From: Solirubrobacteraceae bacterium
Lineage (GTDB): Bacteria > Actinomycetota > Thermoleophilia > Solirubrobacterales > Solirubrobacteraceae
DNA: 46,318 nt
Assembly: GCA_017882375.1 (NCBI GenBank)
Contig: JADGPP010000022.1
Span: 1-46,318 of the forward strand
Direction of reading: 5' to 3'
In this document: positions 32,244 through 41,487 of the stretch, piece after piece
Layout of the letters: each line of letters begins with the position of its first letter
How positions within the stretch are numbered: the first letter of the stretch is position 1
The notes under the pieces: generated by a model
The model's database searches: none
What the model was told of the DNA's origin: nothing
The model's input: the letters and a program-made list of their open reading frames with translations, nothing else
Position numbers and translations under genes: made by a program

Positions 32244-33353
32244 CTAGAGTCCTCGTGCGACTGCCTCGATGTTCGCGGGGGTGACGGCGCCGGCGAGCAG
32301 GTAGCGCACGCCCGAGCGCTCGAAGCTGAGCAGCGTTCCGAGGGCGGTCGGCAGCTCGGTTGCCGTCGTCGTGGCGTCGAGTTTCACCTTCGGCAGTCCT
32401 TCGGGGAGGTTCGCCGGCTTCTCACCCGGCTTGACGTTGCTTTCCAGCACTGCGATGCCGGAGATGCCGTTGCCGTGCGTCGTGACCTTTGGCCGCGCGT
32501 GTTCGCCGGTGGCGCCGGCCGGGTGCTTGGTCGGCAGCGTGACTTCTTCGATCTTCGCGTTGGCGGGAGGCGTGAATTCGAAGACCGAGCCGCTCACGGG
32601 TCCGTAGGAGACTTCGCTGGCCGCCAGTTCGATCACCGGCGAGGAGCTCGTGGAGGAGTACAGCGCCGCGCGCAGCGGCAGGCCGTTGTTGGCGTCCCAG
32701 GACAGCTCGGCGCCGCCGATCAGGCTCCCGCCTTCCTTCGGCGAGACGCGCGCCGTGTATGCGGGTTGCCCGGCGATGTCCGTCGGCGTGGCGCCGGAGA
32801 CGTTGACGTGATTGAGCTTGGCGATCGCTTCTTCGATCTTCGCGACGCTCGGGACTTCGTGCTTGTCGGTCGCGGGGTGCGTGTCGGTCCCCGGCGTGCC
32901 GGCGGGCGGCGTGTAGCGGTAGAGCGTGTTTGACGCGGCGTCGTAGACGGTCAGCGTGTGCCCGTCGTAGAGCACCTGCGTGTCGCCCTTTTCGGCCTGC
33001 AGCTCCAGCCGCACGCGCCCGTCCTTGGCGACCCACAGCCGTCCGGACGCGCCCGAGAGCAGGGGACTTGAGGCGACCTGGCCGGCGGCTTCGCCGCCGC
33101 CGCCCGATCCCGATTGATCGGCCGTCAGGCTGGCTCCTTCGAGCAGGTGATCGGTCAGCTTGACGTTTGCGCTGACACCCTCGACGGGCGCCGCCGCGAG
33201 CGCGTCGTGGACGGCTTGCGCGAGTGGTTTGCGCGGCGGAGTCGGCCCGGAGCCGAGCGCGAAGGCGATCGCGGTGGCCGATGCGCCGAGCGCGATCACC
33301 AAGCTGCACAGCAGCAACAGGCGAGAGAGGGGGAGTCGGCGCAGTATGTTCAC
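32244..33353 (-). CDS. LolA-like/DUF2092-type exported protein
   Basis: The 369-residue protein has an N-terminal membrane or signal helix (LLLLCSLVIALGASATAIAF) and an extracytoplasmic domain. The domain has strands RLWVAKDGRVRLELQAEKGD, TQVLYDGHTLTVYDAASNTL, ELSWDANNGLPLRAALYS and SVFEFTPPANAKIEEV. These fit the LolA/LppX/RseB lipid-binding half-barrel. It may bind a lipid or sense envelope state; that is inference. I chose GTG 33353, with GGAGG upstream, over ATG 33386. A TAACCT -10-like box lies at 33370-33375. Confidence 0.75.
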   Translation of the reverse strand: MNILRRLPLSRLLLLCSLVIALGASATAIAFALGSGPTPPRKPLAQAVHDALAAAPVEGVSANVKLTDHLLEGASLTADQSGSGGGGEAAGQVASSPLLSGASGRLWVAKDGRVRLELQAEKGDTQVLYDGHTLTVYDAASNTLYRYTPPAGTPGTDTHPATDKHEVPSVAKIEEAIAKLNHVNVSGATPTDIAGQPAYTARVSPKEGGSLIGGAELSWDANNGLPLRAALYSSTSSSPVIELAASEVSYGPVSGSVFEFTPPANAKIEEVTLPTKHPAGATGEHARPKVTTHGNGISGIAVLESNVKPGEKPANLPEGLPKVKLDATTTATELPTALGTLLSFERSGVRYLLAGAVTPANIEAVARGL

Positions 33354-33532
33354 GACTGGATCACCCTCCAGGTTAGCGCCGTACATTGCCCGCGCCTAAA
33401 GGCATACGTTCTCTGTGAGAACGCTCATGCGCGCGTTGCGGCGGGCTTTCGTCCAGGCACTGCAGGCGCCGGCAAGCGCCAATTGTGCCGCCGGCGAGGG
33501 GGTCGATCGCCCGTCCGGCGCCGCCAGGCGAT

Positions 33533-34057
33533 ATGTTCTCGCGCGCAATGGTCATCATCATCGTCCTCGCCTGGCTCCTGCTCGGGCTCGGTGTCTTCTT
33601 CGTCGCGATGCGCCGGGGACCGCGCGGCGCGCGTCACGCGCCGCACACCGAATCGACGGCCAGCCAGCGCACGATCACGCTGGGGGTCATCGTGCTGTTC
33701 GCGTTCGGCCTGGCCGTGCCGGCGATCGTGATGGCGTTCAACGGCGAGCACAAGACGAGCGTGGGATCGGGCGGCGTGCACCTCAATGCCCAGGAGCAGA
33801 ACGGCCGCGAGCTGTTCTCGCGCACTTGCGCGGTCTGCCATGCGCTGGCCGCGACCAAGTCGGTCGGTCAGATCGGGCCGAACCTCGACGTGCGCGTGGG
33901 CTCGGACATCTCCACGGCGGCAGGGCGCAAGGCGCTCGTGCTGAGCGCGATCTCCGAAGGCCGCGCGCGCGGCCTGGGTCAGATGCCCGCGCTGCTGTAT
34001 CAGGGCAAGGAAGCCGAAGACGTGGCCGACTTCGTAGCCGCCGTAGCGGGGCACTGA
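33533..34057 (+). CDS. Membrane-anchored c-type cytochrome
   Basis: The protein has two membrane helices (MVIIIVLAWLLLGLGVFFVA and ITLGVIVLFAFGLAVPAIVM) followed by an exported single-haem domain. That domain has CAVCH and a likely Met ligand in GLGQMPALLY, plus a C-terminal helix EDVADFVAAVAGH. It probably passes electrons in the respiratory chain. ATG 33533 is my call. ATG 33548 is possible, since TATGTT ten bases before it would make a leaderless message. Confidence 0.87.
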   Translation: MFSRAMVIIIVLAWLLLGLGVFFVAMRRGPRGARHAPHTESTASQRTITLGVIVLFAFGLAVPAIVMAFNGEHKTSVGSGGVHLNAQEQNGRELFSRTCAVCHALAATKSVGQIGPNLDVRVGSDISTAAGRKALVLSAISEGRARGLGQMPALLYQGKEAEDVADFVAAVAGH

Positions 34058-34147
34058 CCGGCGGCGACTTGGCCGGCCGCCGCGCGCGCGGACGGTTTGG
34101 CCATCCGTCGATACCGCTGAGCCGGGGCCATCGGTAAGGTCACGCCG

Positions 34148-35485
34148 ATGCCGGACTCGCCGAAAACCGCGGACGACGTCAAGGCGATCGTCGCCGAGCG
34201 CCAGATTCGCTTCATCCGCTTCTGGTTCACCGACATCCTCGGTCAGCTGAAGTCGTTCTCGATCAACGTCGAGGAGCTCGACGACGCGTTCGAGTCGGGC
34301 ATGGGCTTCGACGGCTCGTCGATCACCGGCTTCAACGCGATCGAGGAGTCGGACATGATCGCCATGCCCGATCCGGCGACGTTCGCCGTGCTCCCGTGGC
34401 GCCCGGAAGAGCAGGGCGTGGGGCGGATGTTCTGCGACGTGATCACCCCCGAGCGGACGCCCTACGAGGGCGACCCGCGCCACGTGCTGCGCCGCGCGCT
34501 GGAGCGCGCCCACGGGATGGGCTTCGACGTGTTCAACGTCGGCCCGGAGCTGGAGTACTTCCTGTTCAAAGACTCGCGCTCGACCGAGGTGCTCGACGAA
34601 GGTGGCTACTTCGACCTGACTACGCTCGACGCCGGCTCCGACGTGCGTCGGGAGACGGTGCTCGCACTCGACCAGCTCGGCATCCACGTCGAGTACACCC
34701 ACCACGAGGTCGGCCCCTCCCAGCACGAGATCGACATGCGCTACGCCGACGCGATGAAGATGGCCGACGACTGCATGACCTACCGCATCACGGTCAAGGA
34801 GTACGCGATGAAGTACGGCTGGCACGCGACGTTCATGCCCAAGCCGCTGTACGGCGAGAACGGATCGGGCATGCACACCCACCAGTCGCTGTTCAGCAAG
34901 GGCGTCAACGCGTTCTACGACGCCGACGACCAGTACTTCCTCTCAGACATCGGCAAGGCGTTCATCGCCGGCCAGCTCAAGCACGCGCGCGAGATCTGCT
35001 CGATCTTCGCCCAGTGGGTCAACTCCTACAAGCGCCTGGTCCCCGGCTTCGAGGCGCCCGTCTACGTCGCCTGGTCGCGGCGCAATCGCTCGGCGCTCGT
35101 GCGCGTACCGCTGTATCACCCCGGCTCAGAGAAGGCCACGCGCATGGAGCTGCGCTGCCCGGACCCGGCGTGCAATCCGTATCTGACCTTCGCAGTGCTG
35201 CTGCAGGCCGGCCTGGAGGGCATCGAGAAGGGCTATGAGCTGCCCGAGCCGATGGAGAAGAACCTCTACCACCTCTCCGGCGAGGAGCGCCGGCGCCTGG
35301 GCGTCGAGCAGCTGCCCGAGAGCCTCGGCGAAGCGATCGAGCTGACGGCCCAGTCCGAGCTCGTCCTGCGCACGCTCGGCGAGCATATGTTCAACCGCTA
35401 CGTGGAGATCAAGCGCCAGGAGTGGGACGACTACCGCGTGCAGGTCACGCAGTGGGAGCTCGACCGCTACCTGTCGATCATCTGA
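34148..35485 (+). CDS. glnA: Glutamine synthetase type I
   Basis: This 445-residue enzyme forms glutamine from glutamate and ammonia. Segments include RFWFTDILGQLKSFSI, GFDGSSITGFNAIEESDM, EYFLFKDSRSTEVLDEGGYF, HHEVGPSQHEIDMRYADAM, the ammonia/ATP region FMPKPLYGENGSGMHTHQS, and RNRSALVRVPLY. The length and the absence of the longer insertions fit the GS I-alpha group. The adenylylation loop of GS I-beta (KNLYDLPPEE) is only partly kept here as KNLYHLSGEE, so control by adenylylation is doubtful although the Tyr is present. It is monocistronic, convergent with the DUF1003 gene. Confidence 0.94.
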   Translation: MPDSPKTADDVKAIVAERQIRFIRFWFTDILGQLKSFSINVEELDDAFESGMGFDGSSITGFNAIEESDMIAMPDPATFAVLPWRPEEQGVGRMFCDVITPERTPYEGDPRHVLRRALERAHGMGFDVFNVGPELEYFLFKDSRSTEVLDEGGYFDLTTLDAGSDVRRETVLALDQLGIHVEYTHHEVGPSQHEIDMRYADAMKMADDCMTYRITVKEYAMKYGWHATFMPKPLYGENGSGMHTHQSLFSKGVNAFYDADDQYFLSDIGKAFIAGQLKHAREICSIFAQWVNSYKRLVPGFEAPVYVAWSRRNRSALVRVPLYHPGSEKATRMELRCPDPACNPYLTFAVLLQAGLEGIEKGYELPEPMEKNLYHLSGEERRRLGVEQLPESLGEAIELTAQSELVLRTLGEHMFNRYVEIKRQEWDDYRVQVTQWELDRYLSII

Positions 35486-35504
35486 GCGGTCTGTCGGCGC
35501 GCCG

Positions 35505-36056
35505 TCAGGGCGCCGGCGCGGCGGCGGCGCCGCCTTTGTAGACCGCGGCGTGCACCTCCTCGGTGAGCCTGGCCACCTCGCGGGTCAGCTCGGTGTTCTG
35601 CGCGAGCATCGCCGAGTGCTGCTCGGCAAGCCGCTTGTCCTGCTCGAGCATCTCGGCCTGGCTCGCCTCGAAGTGCTCGACGCGCTTGGCCTCCACGTCG
35701 CGGTGCTCCTGCAGCGCCTGCTCATGGACGTGATCGCGGTCGGCCTGGCGCGTCTGCGCGAGCAGGATCAGCGGCGCCGCGTAGGCGGCCTGCAGCGAGA
35801 ACAGCAGATTCAAAGCGATGAACGGGTACTTGTCCCAGGCGATCGTGTGGCTGATCGCCAGCGCGTTGAGCACGATCCACAGCGCGACGAGCCCCGTCTG
35901 ACCGATGATGAATTTGGGCGTGCCGAAGAAGCGCGCGAAGCGCTCGGCGAGGATGCCAAAGCGGTCGCCGCCGAACGGCCGGTGATGCGCTGGCATTGGC
36001 GACGGCGGCTGCGCGGGCGCGGGCGCGGTGGCGTCGGGCGCTCGCTGACTTGCCAT
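35505..36056 (-). CDS. DUF1003 membrane protein
   Basis: The 183-residue protein has a Pro/Ala-rich start and the DUF1003 core with two helices: FIIGQTGLVALWIVLNALAI and FIALNLLFSLQAAYAAPLIL, followed by LAQTRQADRDHVHEQ. A coiled-coil C-terminus follows (AEMLEQDKRLAEQHSAMLAQ to TEEVHAAVYKG). DUF1003 proteins are inner-membrane proteins of unknown role. The gene lies 72 bases downstream of the thioredoxin-domain gene on the same strand. Confidence 0.9.
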   Translation of the reverse strand: MASQRAPDATAPAPAQPPSPMPAHHRPFGGDRFGILAERFARFFGTPKFIIGQTGLVALWIVLNALAISHTIAWDKYPFIALNLLFSLQAAYAAPLILLAQTRQADRDHVHEQALQEHRDVEAKRVEHFEASQAEMLEQDKRLAEQHSAMLAQNTELTREVARLTEEVHAAVYKGGAAAAPAP

Positions 36057-36128
36057 GAGCGCTGCATTCGGTCCGCGCGCACCGCTTCCTGCCGGGCTGG
36101 CCGTGCGGTGCTGGGCGCCTGGCCCCGT

Positions 36129-38009
36129 TCAGGCGCCGCCGCTCGGCGGCGGGCGCGCGGGCACCGCGCAGGCGATCGGCCGGGCGGGGGACAGGTACCA
36201 GTGCATGACCTGCAGCAGATGCCCGAAGGCCGACGGATGGCGCGGCGCGATCTCGTGCAGCAGGCGCAGCACCGAGACGGCGTGGCGCTCGTAGTCCTCA
36301 TCGCCTGTCAGCTGTGCCAGGCGCAGCAGGCCCATCGCGGCGCTGGAGGCGCCGGCGGGGATCGGCGAGTCCTCGAGATCCTTGCGCCGCGCGATCAGCG
36401 GCTCGTGGTCGGAGGCGGTCGAGAAGAAGCCGCCGCGGTCGGGGTCTGAGAAGCGCGCGATCAGCTCGTCGGCGAGCGCCGTCGCCTGCGCGAACCAGCG
36501 CTCCTCGCACGTCGTTTCGAAGAGGACGATCGTCGCCTCCAGCAGGAACGCGTGGTCCTCCAGGTATGCGCCGATCTTCGCCTGTCCGTCGTTGTAGCTG
36601 CGCAGCAGCCGGCCGCGCTCGTCGCGCAGCTGATCGAGCACGAACTGCGCGCAGCGGCTCGCCGCGTCGAGCAGCGTTTGCGCCAGCGCAGGGTCGACGT
36701 CGTCGACCGGCGCGTCGCGCAGCTGTGCGCCAGTCTCGGCCAGCGCGGCGATCATCAGCGCGTTCCACGCCGTCAGCCGCTTGTCGTCGAGGGCCGGGCG
36801 TACGCGCTTGTCGCGCGCCGCCAGCAGGCGCGCGCGGATGCGCTCGCGCGTCTGCGGGTCGAGAGCGGCCGCGAAGTGGTCGTGCTCGCGATCCTGCAGC
36901 ACGTTCAGGCCGGGACCCAGCGCTTCGCGCTGTGTGCCCGGGTGGTGGGGGTCTGCGAAGTTGCCCTGCTCGGTCGCGCCCCACCAGGCGATCGCCTGCT
37001 CGGCGTCCTCGCCGAGAGCCGCGCGCAGCTCGGCGAGCGTCCACACGTAGTAGCGGCCCTCGACGCCCTCGGAGTCGGCGTCCAGCGCCGAGTAAAAGCC
37101 ACCCTCGGGGCCGCGCATCTCGCGCATCGCCCAGTCGAGCGTGTCCAGGCAGACGTCGAGCAGCCGGCGCTCGCCGAAGGCCTGCCAGCCGTGCAGGTAG
37201 GCGCGGGCCAGCAGGGCGTTGTCGTAGAGCATCTTCTCGAAGTGCGGAACCGTCCAGAAGCGGTCGACGCTGTAGCGGGCAAAGCCCCCGCCGATCTGGT
37301 CGTGGATGCCGCCGCCGGCCATCGCGCGCAGCGTTGCGCGGCTCATCTCGCGCTCGCCGCGCAGCAGCAGGAACTCGAGCACCGACGCCTGCGGGAACTT
37401 CGGCGCCGCGCCGAAGCCGCCCTCGTCGACGTCGAAGGACTCGCGCAGCTTCGCCACGGCGGCGTCGAGTGCCTCGGCGCGGATCGGCTCGGAGGAGGGC
37501 TGCAGCTGAGCTCCGCCGGACAGCTGCCCGCGAAGGCGCTCGCCACCGGCGCGGATCTCCTCGCTGCGCTCGCTCCAGGACTCGGCGATCGCCTGCAGCA
37601 CCTGCGTCCACGCCGGCATCCCGTGGCGCGGCTCGGGCGGGAAGTAGGTGCCCCCGTAGAACGGAAGCTGCTCGGGCGTGAGGAACACGTTCAGCGGCCA
37701 GCCGCCGTGTCCGGTCATCCCCTGCACCGCCTCCATGTACAGCGCATCCACGTCCGGGCGCTCCTCGCGATCGACCTTCACGCAGACGAACGCCTCGTTC
37801 ATCAGCTCGGCTGTGCGCGGGTCCTCGAAGGACTCGCGCTCCATCACGTGGCACCAGTGACACGACGAGTAGCCGATCGAGACGAGCAGCGGCTTGTTCT
37901 CCGCGACCGCGCGCTGCAGCGCGCGGTCGCCCCACGGCAGCCACGCGACCGGGTTCTCGGCGTGCTGGCGCAGGTACGGAGACGTCTCGGACGCGAGCGC
38001 GTTGGCCAT
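36129..38009 (-). CDS. YyaL/DUF255-type protein: thioredoxin domain plus glycoside-hydrolase-like barrel
   Basis: The 626-residue protein belongs to the family of YyaL and human SPATA20. The N-terminal thioredoxin-like domain starts [20 protein letters not shown] and has [16 protein letters not shown] (C50, C53), [12 protein letters not shown] and [13 protein letters not shown]. The rest is an alpha/alpha barrel ([57 protein letters not shown]). The role is not established. Full family length, ATG start at 38009. Confidence 0.92.
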   Translation of the reverse strand: MANALASETSPYLRQHAENPVAWLPWGDRALQRAVAENKPLLVSIGYSSCHWCHVMERESFEDPRTAELMNEAFVCVKVDREERPDVDALYMEAVQGMTGHGGWPLNVFLTPEQLPFYGGTYFPPEPRHGMPAWTQVLQAIAESWSERSEEIRAGGERLRGQLSGGAQLQPSSEPIRAEALDAAVAKLRESFDVDEGGFGAAPKFPQASVLEFLLLRGEREMSRATLRAMAGGGIHDQIGGGFARYSVDRFWTVPHFEKMLYDNALLARAYLHGWQAFGERRLLDVCLDTLDWAMREMRGPEGGFYSALDADSEGVEGRYYVWTLAELRAALGEDAEQAIAWWGATEQGNFADPHHPGTQREALGPGLNVLQDREHDHFAAALDPQTRERIRARLLAARDKRVRPALDDKRLTAWNALMIAALAETGAQLRDAPVDDVDPALAQTLLDAASRCAQFVLDQLRDERGRLLRSYNDGQAKIGAYLEDHAFLLEATIVLFETTCEERWFAQATALADELIARFSDPDRGGFFSTASDHEPLIARRKDLEDSPIPAGASSAAMGLLRLAQLTGDEDYERHAVSVLRLLHEIAPRHPSAFGHLLQVMHWYLSPARPIACAVPARPPPSGGA

Positions 38010-38103
38010 GATCCGGCCAGCCTAGTACCGCCGGCGCCGGCCGGTCCGAGCTATCCCGCGTGTGCCGCCAGTCGCGCCCGCGCAGCGCCCGGTCGCCTCG
38101 CCC

Positions 38104-40110
38104 TCAGCGCAGCGGGATGGCTCGTTCGGCGACGAGTCTCGCCAGTGGCAGCTCGACCGGTCGCGAGGGCCATTCGCCGGCGCCGCCCGCGCGCGCGAGC
38201 TTGACCTTGGTGAGGCTGACGTTGAAGCGATGGCCGCCGAGCGTGCCGCTCACGCGCTTGTTCGCCGACAGCCTGACCGTCCCGTGCGCGGCGCTTGCGC
38301 CGCTGATGCGGATCGTCGCAGGCTGCAGTTCGTGGTTTCGCACGGGAAACGTCCCGGTGAGCGATACGCCGCTGACGAACGAGAAGCCCTTCAGCGTGGC
38401 CGCAGAGGACGTCAGGCGCGCGTAGCCGCCGCGCAAGCCGCCGAAGCTCGACCCGCTTGGAAGTTCCTGCGCGGCCTGCAGCGTCGCCGCGACGACCTGG
38501 CGGTCGAGGTCGACGATCGCGTCGAGCACGGCCGCGAGCGTGCGGCCCGGCTTGCCTCCCAGACTGGAGGGCGCACGCACGTAGGCGAGCTTGCGCGGGG
38601 CGACGGGCGTCGGCGCAAAGACGTTGGAGGTGGTCGTGCACGACTGCACGGGCGTGCCGGCGAAGAACGCTCCGACGGCCGCCTGCGCACAGCCGCTGAA
38701 GTCGCTGCCGAGCACCGAGTGACCGGTGTAGGGGACGACCAGCAACTGCGCATCGGGGATCAGCGACGCGACCGCCCTGGCCCCGGACGTGGGCGTGCGC
38801 AGGTCCTGCCCGCCGGAGAGGATCAGCGTCGGCACGTTCGGCAGCGCGCCGGGCGCGGCCGGCGCCGGGGAGGCGTCGGGCCAGGAGGCGCAGATCGGCA
38901 CCAGGCTGTTGGCCAGCGCCGTCGTCGAGTCGAACGGGTAGAAGTCGTCGGCCGGCAGCGCGTGCAGCGCGCCGAGCGCTTCTGCCTGTCGCGTCGCCGT
39001 CGTCGCGCTGCGCTGCCACGGGAACGGCGTCTCCTCACACGACGTCGTCAAGAACAGCGCGTTGTTTTCTTCTTCGCGAGAAGGTTCGCCTTCCGGGTTC
39101 GGTCTGATCGGCACGCTCGGGATCAGGCCCTCGGCAATCAGGTTAAGGCGCAGCAGCGGATCGGGGTCGCCGTTGAGCGCCGAGCGCACCGCCGCCGGCA
39201 GCAGCGCGCGTAGGGCCGGATTGAGATCGCCGGCCTGGAGGATGTTGAGCACGTCGAGCTCGCCCAGCGACACGGCGTGGCGCTTACCTGAGCCGTCGAA
39301 CGCCGACCCGCTCAGGCGGTGCTGGCGCAGCCGCGCGATCAGCCGTGCGAGGTCGCCGAGTGGATTGGACGTGATCCCGCTGCAGGCGCGGTTGGAGCAC
39401 AGTTCGCCGAGCGCCGAGCCGATCGCCCCAAAACGCGAGATGCCAAACGCTTCGGGCCCGTTGCTGGGCACGACCGAGTCGAGCACCATCGATTCGACGT
39501 GCTGGGGATAGCGTTCGGCGTACGCCAGCGCGACCTTCGTGCCGTAGGAGGTGCCGTACAGGACGAGCTTCTTGTAACCGGCGGTGTGGCGGATCGCCTC
39601 TATGTCTTCGACCGATTCCTGCGTCGTGAACGAGCCGCGCGCCGGCCCGATCTGCAGCGCGCACAGTTCGATCAGCGGGGCGAGCGTGCTTTCGGTGGTG
39701 TTTTCCAATGCCGCGATGTTGCTGAAGACCGGGCAGTTCAGCGGTGAGGACTTACCTGTGCCGCGCTGATCGAAGACGAGCAGGTCGCGCGTGGTCAACG
39801 CCGGCGCGATCGTGCGGCCGAGCAGTTCGCCCAACGGATCGGCTGCCTGTCCGGGCCCGCCGGCGAGCGCGATCACCGCACTCTGGCCCGGCGCCGCGCT
39901 GGCGGCTTTGCGCTCGACCGTCAGCGCAATGGTGCCCGGCGTCTTGCCGCTACGGTCCAACGGGACGGTCAGGCTCGCGCAGGAGAATCCGCTTGCGTTT
40001 GCGCACGGGACGAACGCAAGCGCCGCGTCCGCCGGTGCGACTCCCGTCCCGGCGAGCAGGCAAATCGCAAGCGATGCCGCGAACATCGTGATCAGCGTTC
40101 GCCTTGGCAT
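38104..40110 (-). CDS. Secreted alpha/beta hydrolase, TAP/prolyl-aminopeptidase-like
   Basis: The 668-residue protein starts with a signal peptide (TLITMFAASLAICLLAGTGV, cleavage near ADA-A). The hydrolase domain has the oxyanion region LAGGPGQAAD, DQRGTGKSSPLNCP, the nucleophile in LYGTSYGTKVAL (Ser188), the acid in SGGQDLRTPTSG and the His in YTGHSVLG. This matches Streptomyces tripeptidyl aminopeptidase-like enzymes. A C-terminal beta-rich extension of about 120 residues follows (from FGGLRGGYARL to the end) that I do not recognise. Extracellular peptidase is the likely role. ATG 40110 begins the signal peptide, with a TAACGT box just upstream. Confidence 0.87.
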   Translation of the reverse strand: MPRRTLITMFAASLAICLLAGTGVAPADAALAFVPCANASGFSCASLTVPLDRSGKTPGTIALTVERKAASAAPGQSAVIALAGGPGQAADPLGELLGRTIAPALTTRDLLVFDQRGTGKSSPLNCPVFSNIAALENTTESTLAPLIELCALQIGPARGSFTTQESVEDIEAIRHTAGYKKLVLYGTSYGTKVALAYAERYPQHVESMVLDSVVPSNGPEAFGISRFGAIGSALGELCSNRACSGITSNPLGDLARLIARLRQHRLSGSAFDGSGKRHAVSLGELDVLNILQAGDLNPALRALLPAAVRSALNGDPDPLLRLNLIAEGLIPSVPIRPNPEGEPSREEENNALFLTTSCEETPFPWQRSATTATRQAEALGALHALPADDFYPFDSTTALANSLVPICASWPDASPAPAAPGALPNVPTLILSGGQDLRTPTSGARAVASLIPDAQLLVVPYTGHSVLGSDFSGCAQAAVGAFFAGTPVQSCTTTSNVFAPTPVAPRKLAYVRAPSSLGGKPGRTLAAVLDAIVDLDRQVVAATLQAAQELPSGSSFGGLRGGYARLTSSAATLKGFSFVSGVSLTGTFPVRNHELQPATIRISGASAAHGTVRLSANKRVSGTLGGHRFNVSLTKVKLARAGGAGEWPSRPVELPLARLVAERAIPLR

Positions 40111-40275
40111 CTGGCGCAACGTTAGCGTCACCGGTGGTCGGGAGACCCCACTTGTCCGCTGTGCCGATGCGGCCACGAAAGCCAACCTACCCGCGAGGTC
40201 GCGCGTTTATCCGGCGATGTGGGCGCTGACAAACCCATGCGGAGCGTCCGTTCCGATGCGATGTACGCTTGGGCG

Positions 40276-40458
40276 ATGACGCAGAGCGACCGGCTCATTC
40301 CCGAGAAGGACCGATGCTCTGTCTGCGCGGGCGCAGGCTGGACGTGGTTTGAGGCCGAGCCGGAGGGCAAGTGGATCGTGTGCCGCGAGTGCATCGGTAC
40401 CGGCCGGACCGACCACAAGGGTCGTAAGCGGCTAAGGCCGGACGAAGTGGACGCTTAG
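40276..40458 (+). CDS. 60-residue zinc-finger protein (DnaJ-type CxxCxG pairs)
   Basis: The small protein MTQSDRLIPEKDRCSVCAGA continues to a second CRECIGTGRTDHKGRKR. The two CxxCxGxG-like pairs are spaced as in a single DnaJ zinc site, separated by WTWFEAEPEGKWIV. It ends with a basic stretch. The role is unknown; a nucleic acid or chaperone link is possible. ATG 40276 has TACGCT six bases upstream (leaderless type). Confidence 0.72.
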   Translation: MTQSDRLIPEKDRCSVCAGAGWTWFEAEPEGKWIVCRECIGTGRTDHKGRKRLRPDEVDA

Positions 40459-40513
40459 GCGCAGCCCGGGTGCACAGAGCGCGTGCCAGTGTCGCGCTAG
40501 GCTCCCGCGCACG

Positions 40514-40900
40514 ATGCCCAGCGACCGCGAGATCGTCGATGCGCCCGGGGCGCCCGCCGCGGTCGGGCCGTACAGCCACGCCGTGCGCGCCGGCGGCCTG
40601 CTGTTCTGCTCGGGCCAGATCCCGCTGGACCCGCGCAGCGGCGAGCTCGTGGGCCAAACGCCCGCCGAGCAGGCACGACGCTGCCTGGAGAACCTGCGCG
40701 AGGTGTGCGCTGCGGCGGGAACCTCGCTGGAGCGGGCCGTGCGCCTGACGATCTACACGACCGATCTCGGCGCGTTTGCGCAGATCAACGACGTGTACGC
40801 GACGTTCTTCGCCTCCGAGCCGCCCGCGCGGGCGGCGGTCGGCGTGGCGGCGCTGCCGAAGGGCGCCTACGTGGAGATCGACGCGGTCGTCGCGCTGTAG
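40514..40900 (+). CDS. ridA: RidA/YjgF family enamine/imine deaminase
   Basis: RidA hydrolyses reactive 2-aminoacrylate-type enamines produced by PLP enzymes. The 128-residue protein has the family line GPYSHAVRAGGLLFCSGQIP, the catalytic Arg106 in PPARAAVGVAALPKGAYVEI and Glu121. Its 3' end overlaps the convergent MarR gene by 34 bases. Removal of 2-aminoacrylate would suit a genome with CysM and SufS nearby, but that link is only suggestive. Confidence 0.94.
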   Translation: MPSDREIVDAPGAPAAVGPYSHAVRAGGLLFCSGQIPLDPRSGELVGQTPAEQARRCLENLREVCAAAGTSLERAVRLTIYTTDLGAFAQINDVYATFFASEPPARAAVGVAALPKGAYVEIDAVVAL

Positions 40901-41358
40901 GGCTTGCCGGCGGCCTCGGTGACCGCGTCGGCGGGCTCGACCGCGTACAGCGCGCGGCCGAGCAGGCGCCACAGCGTCGCGCGCTCCTCGGAGTCGAGCG
41001 CTCCGAGAACCTCGTCCTCGATCTCCTCCTGGGCGTGCTCGGAGCTCTCCAGCGCAGCACGCCCCTCGGGGGTCAGCTGGACGACGTGGCGGCGGCGGTC
41101 GGCGGTGTCGCGGCGACGGGCCACAAACCCGAGCTCCTCGAGCTCGTTGAGCAGCAGCACGACGTTGTTGGCGTCCATGCACAGCGCCTCCGCGAGCTCC
41201 TGCTGCGGGCCGCCGTCGTGGTCGCGCACGTAGCTGAGCGCCATCAGATGGCGCATGTGCATGCCCAGCAGCTCTTCGTTGCTGCGCCTGTACACCTGCT
41301 TGGCCAGGCGTGTGAGCAGGGCCATCGAGCCCGGGGCACATGGCCTCTCGTCACCCAT
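40867..41358 (-). CDS. MarR-family transcriptional regulator
   Basis: The 163-residue protein has the MarR winged helix: LLGMHMRHLMALSYVRDHDG, PQQELAEALCMDANNVVLLL, NELEELGFVARRRDTADRRR with the wing, and HVVQLTPEGRAAL. It is divergent from a 14-TM drug-efflux-type transporter, so it most likely represses it until a ligand binds. ATG 41358 is supported by GTGACG-N17-TAGAAT with the -10 eight bases before ATG (leaderless). ATG 41385 is in frame but lies upstream of that -10. Its 3' end overlaps ridA by 34 bases. Confidence 0.92.
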   Translation of the reverse strand: MGDERPCAPGSMALLTRLAKQVYRRSNEELLGMHMRHLMALSYVRDHDGGPQQELAEALCMDANNVVLLLNELEELGFVARRRDTADRRRHVVQLTPEGRAALESSEHAQEEIEDEVLGALDSEERATLWRLLGRALYAVEPADAVTEAAGKPYSATTASIST

Positions 41359-41366
41359 GCCGCGTG

Positions 41367-41447
41367 ATTCTACACCATTTCGCATCAGTCGTCACTATAT
41401 CATCCATAATAAATATTTCATAGATCATCCCTTTGACAAGGATGATC
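41367..41447. promoter_or_regulatory. Divergent marR/MFS promoter region with three operator half-sites
   Basis: The 130-base gap is strikingly AT-rich. For marR (minus) a -35 GTGACG (41390-41395) and -10 TAGAAT (41367-41372) are 17 bases apart. GATCATCC (41423-41430) and GGATGATC (41440-41447) form an inverted repeat with a 9-base gap that holds TTGACA (41433-41438), a perfect -35 for the transporter. A third half-site ATCATCC is at 41399-41405. No clear -10 for the transporter was found. Binding of MarR here would block both genes. Confidence 0.65.
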
Positions 41448-41487
41448 TTTGCTACGGTGTTCCCTTCGCAACCTCGAAGGGAGCCGC

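Noticed and set aside
41433-41458. TTGACA with TACGGT as a complete MFS promoter
   Set aside because: The spacing is 14 bases, too short for a standard promoter; only the -35 is accepted.
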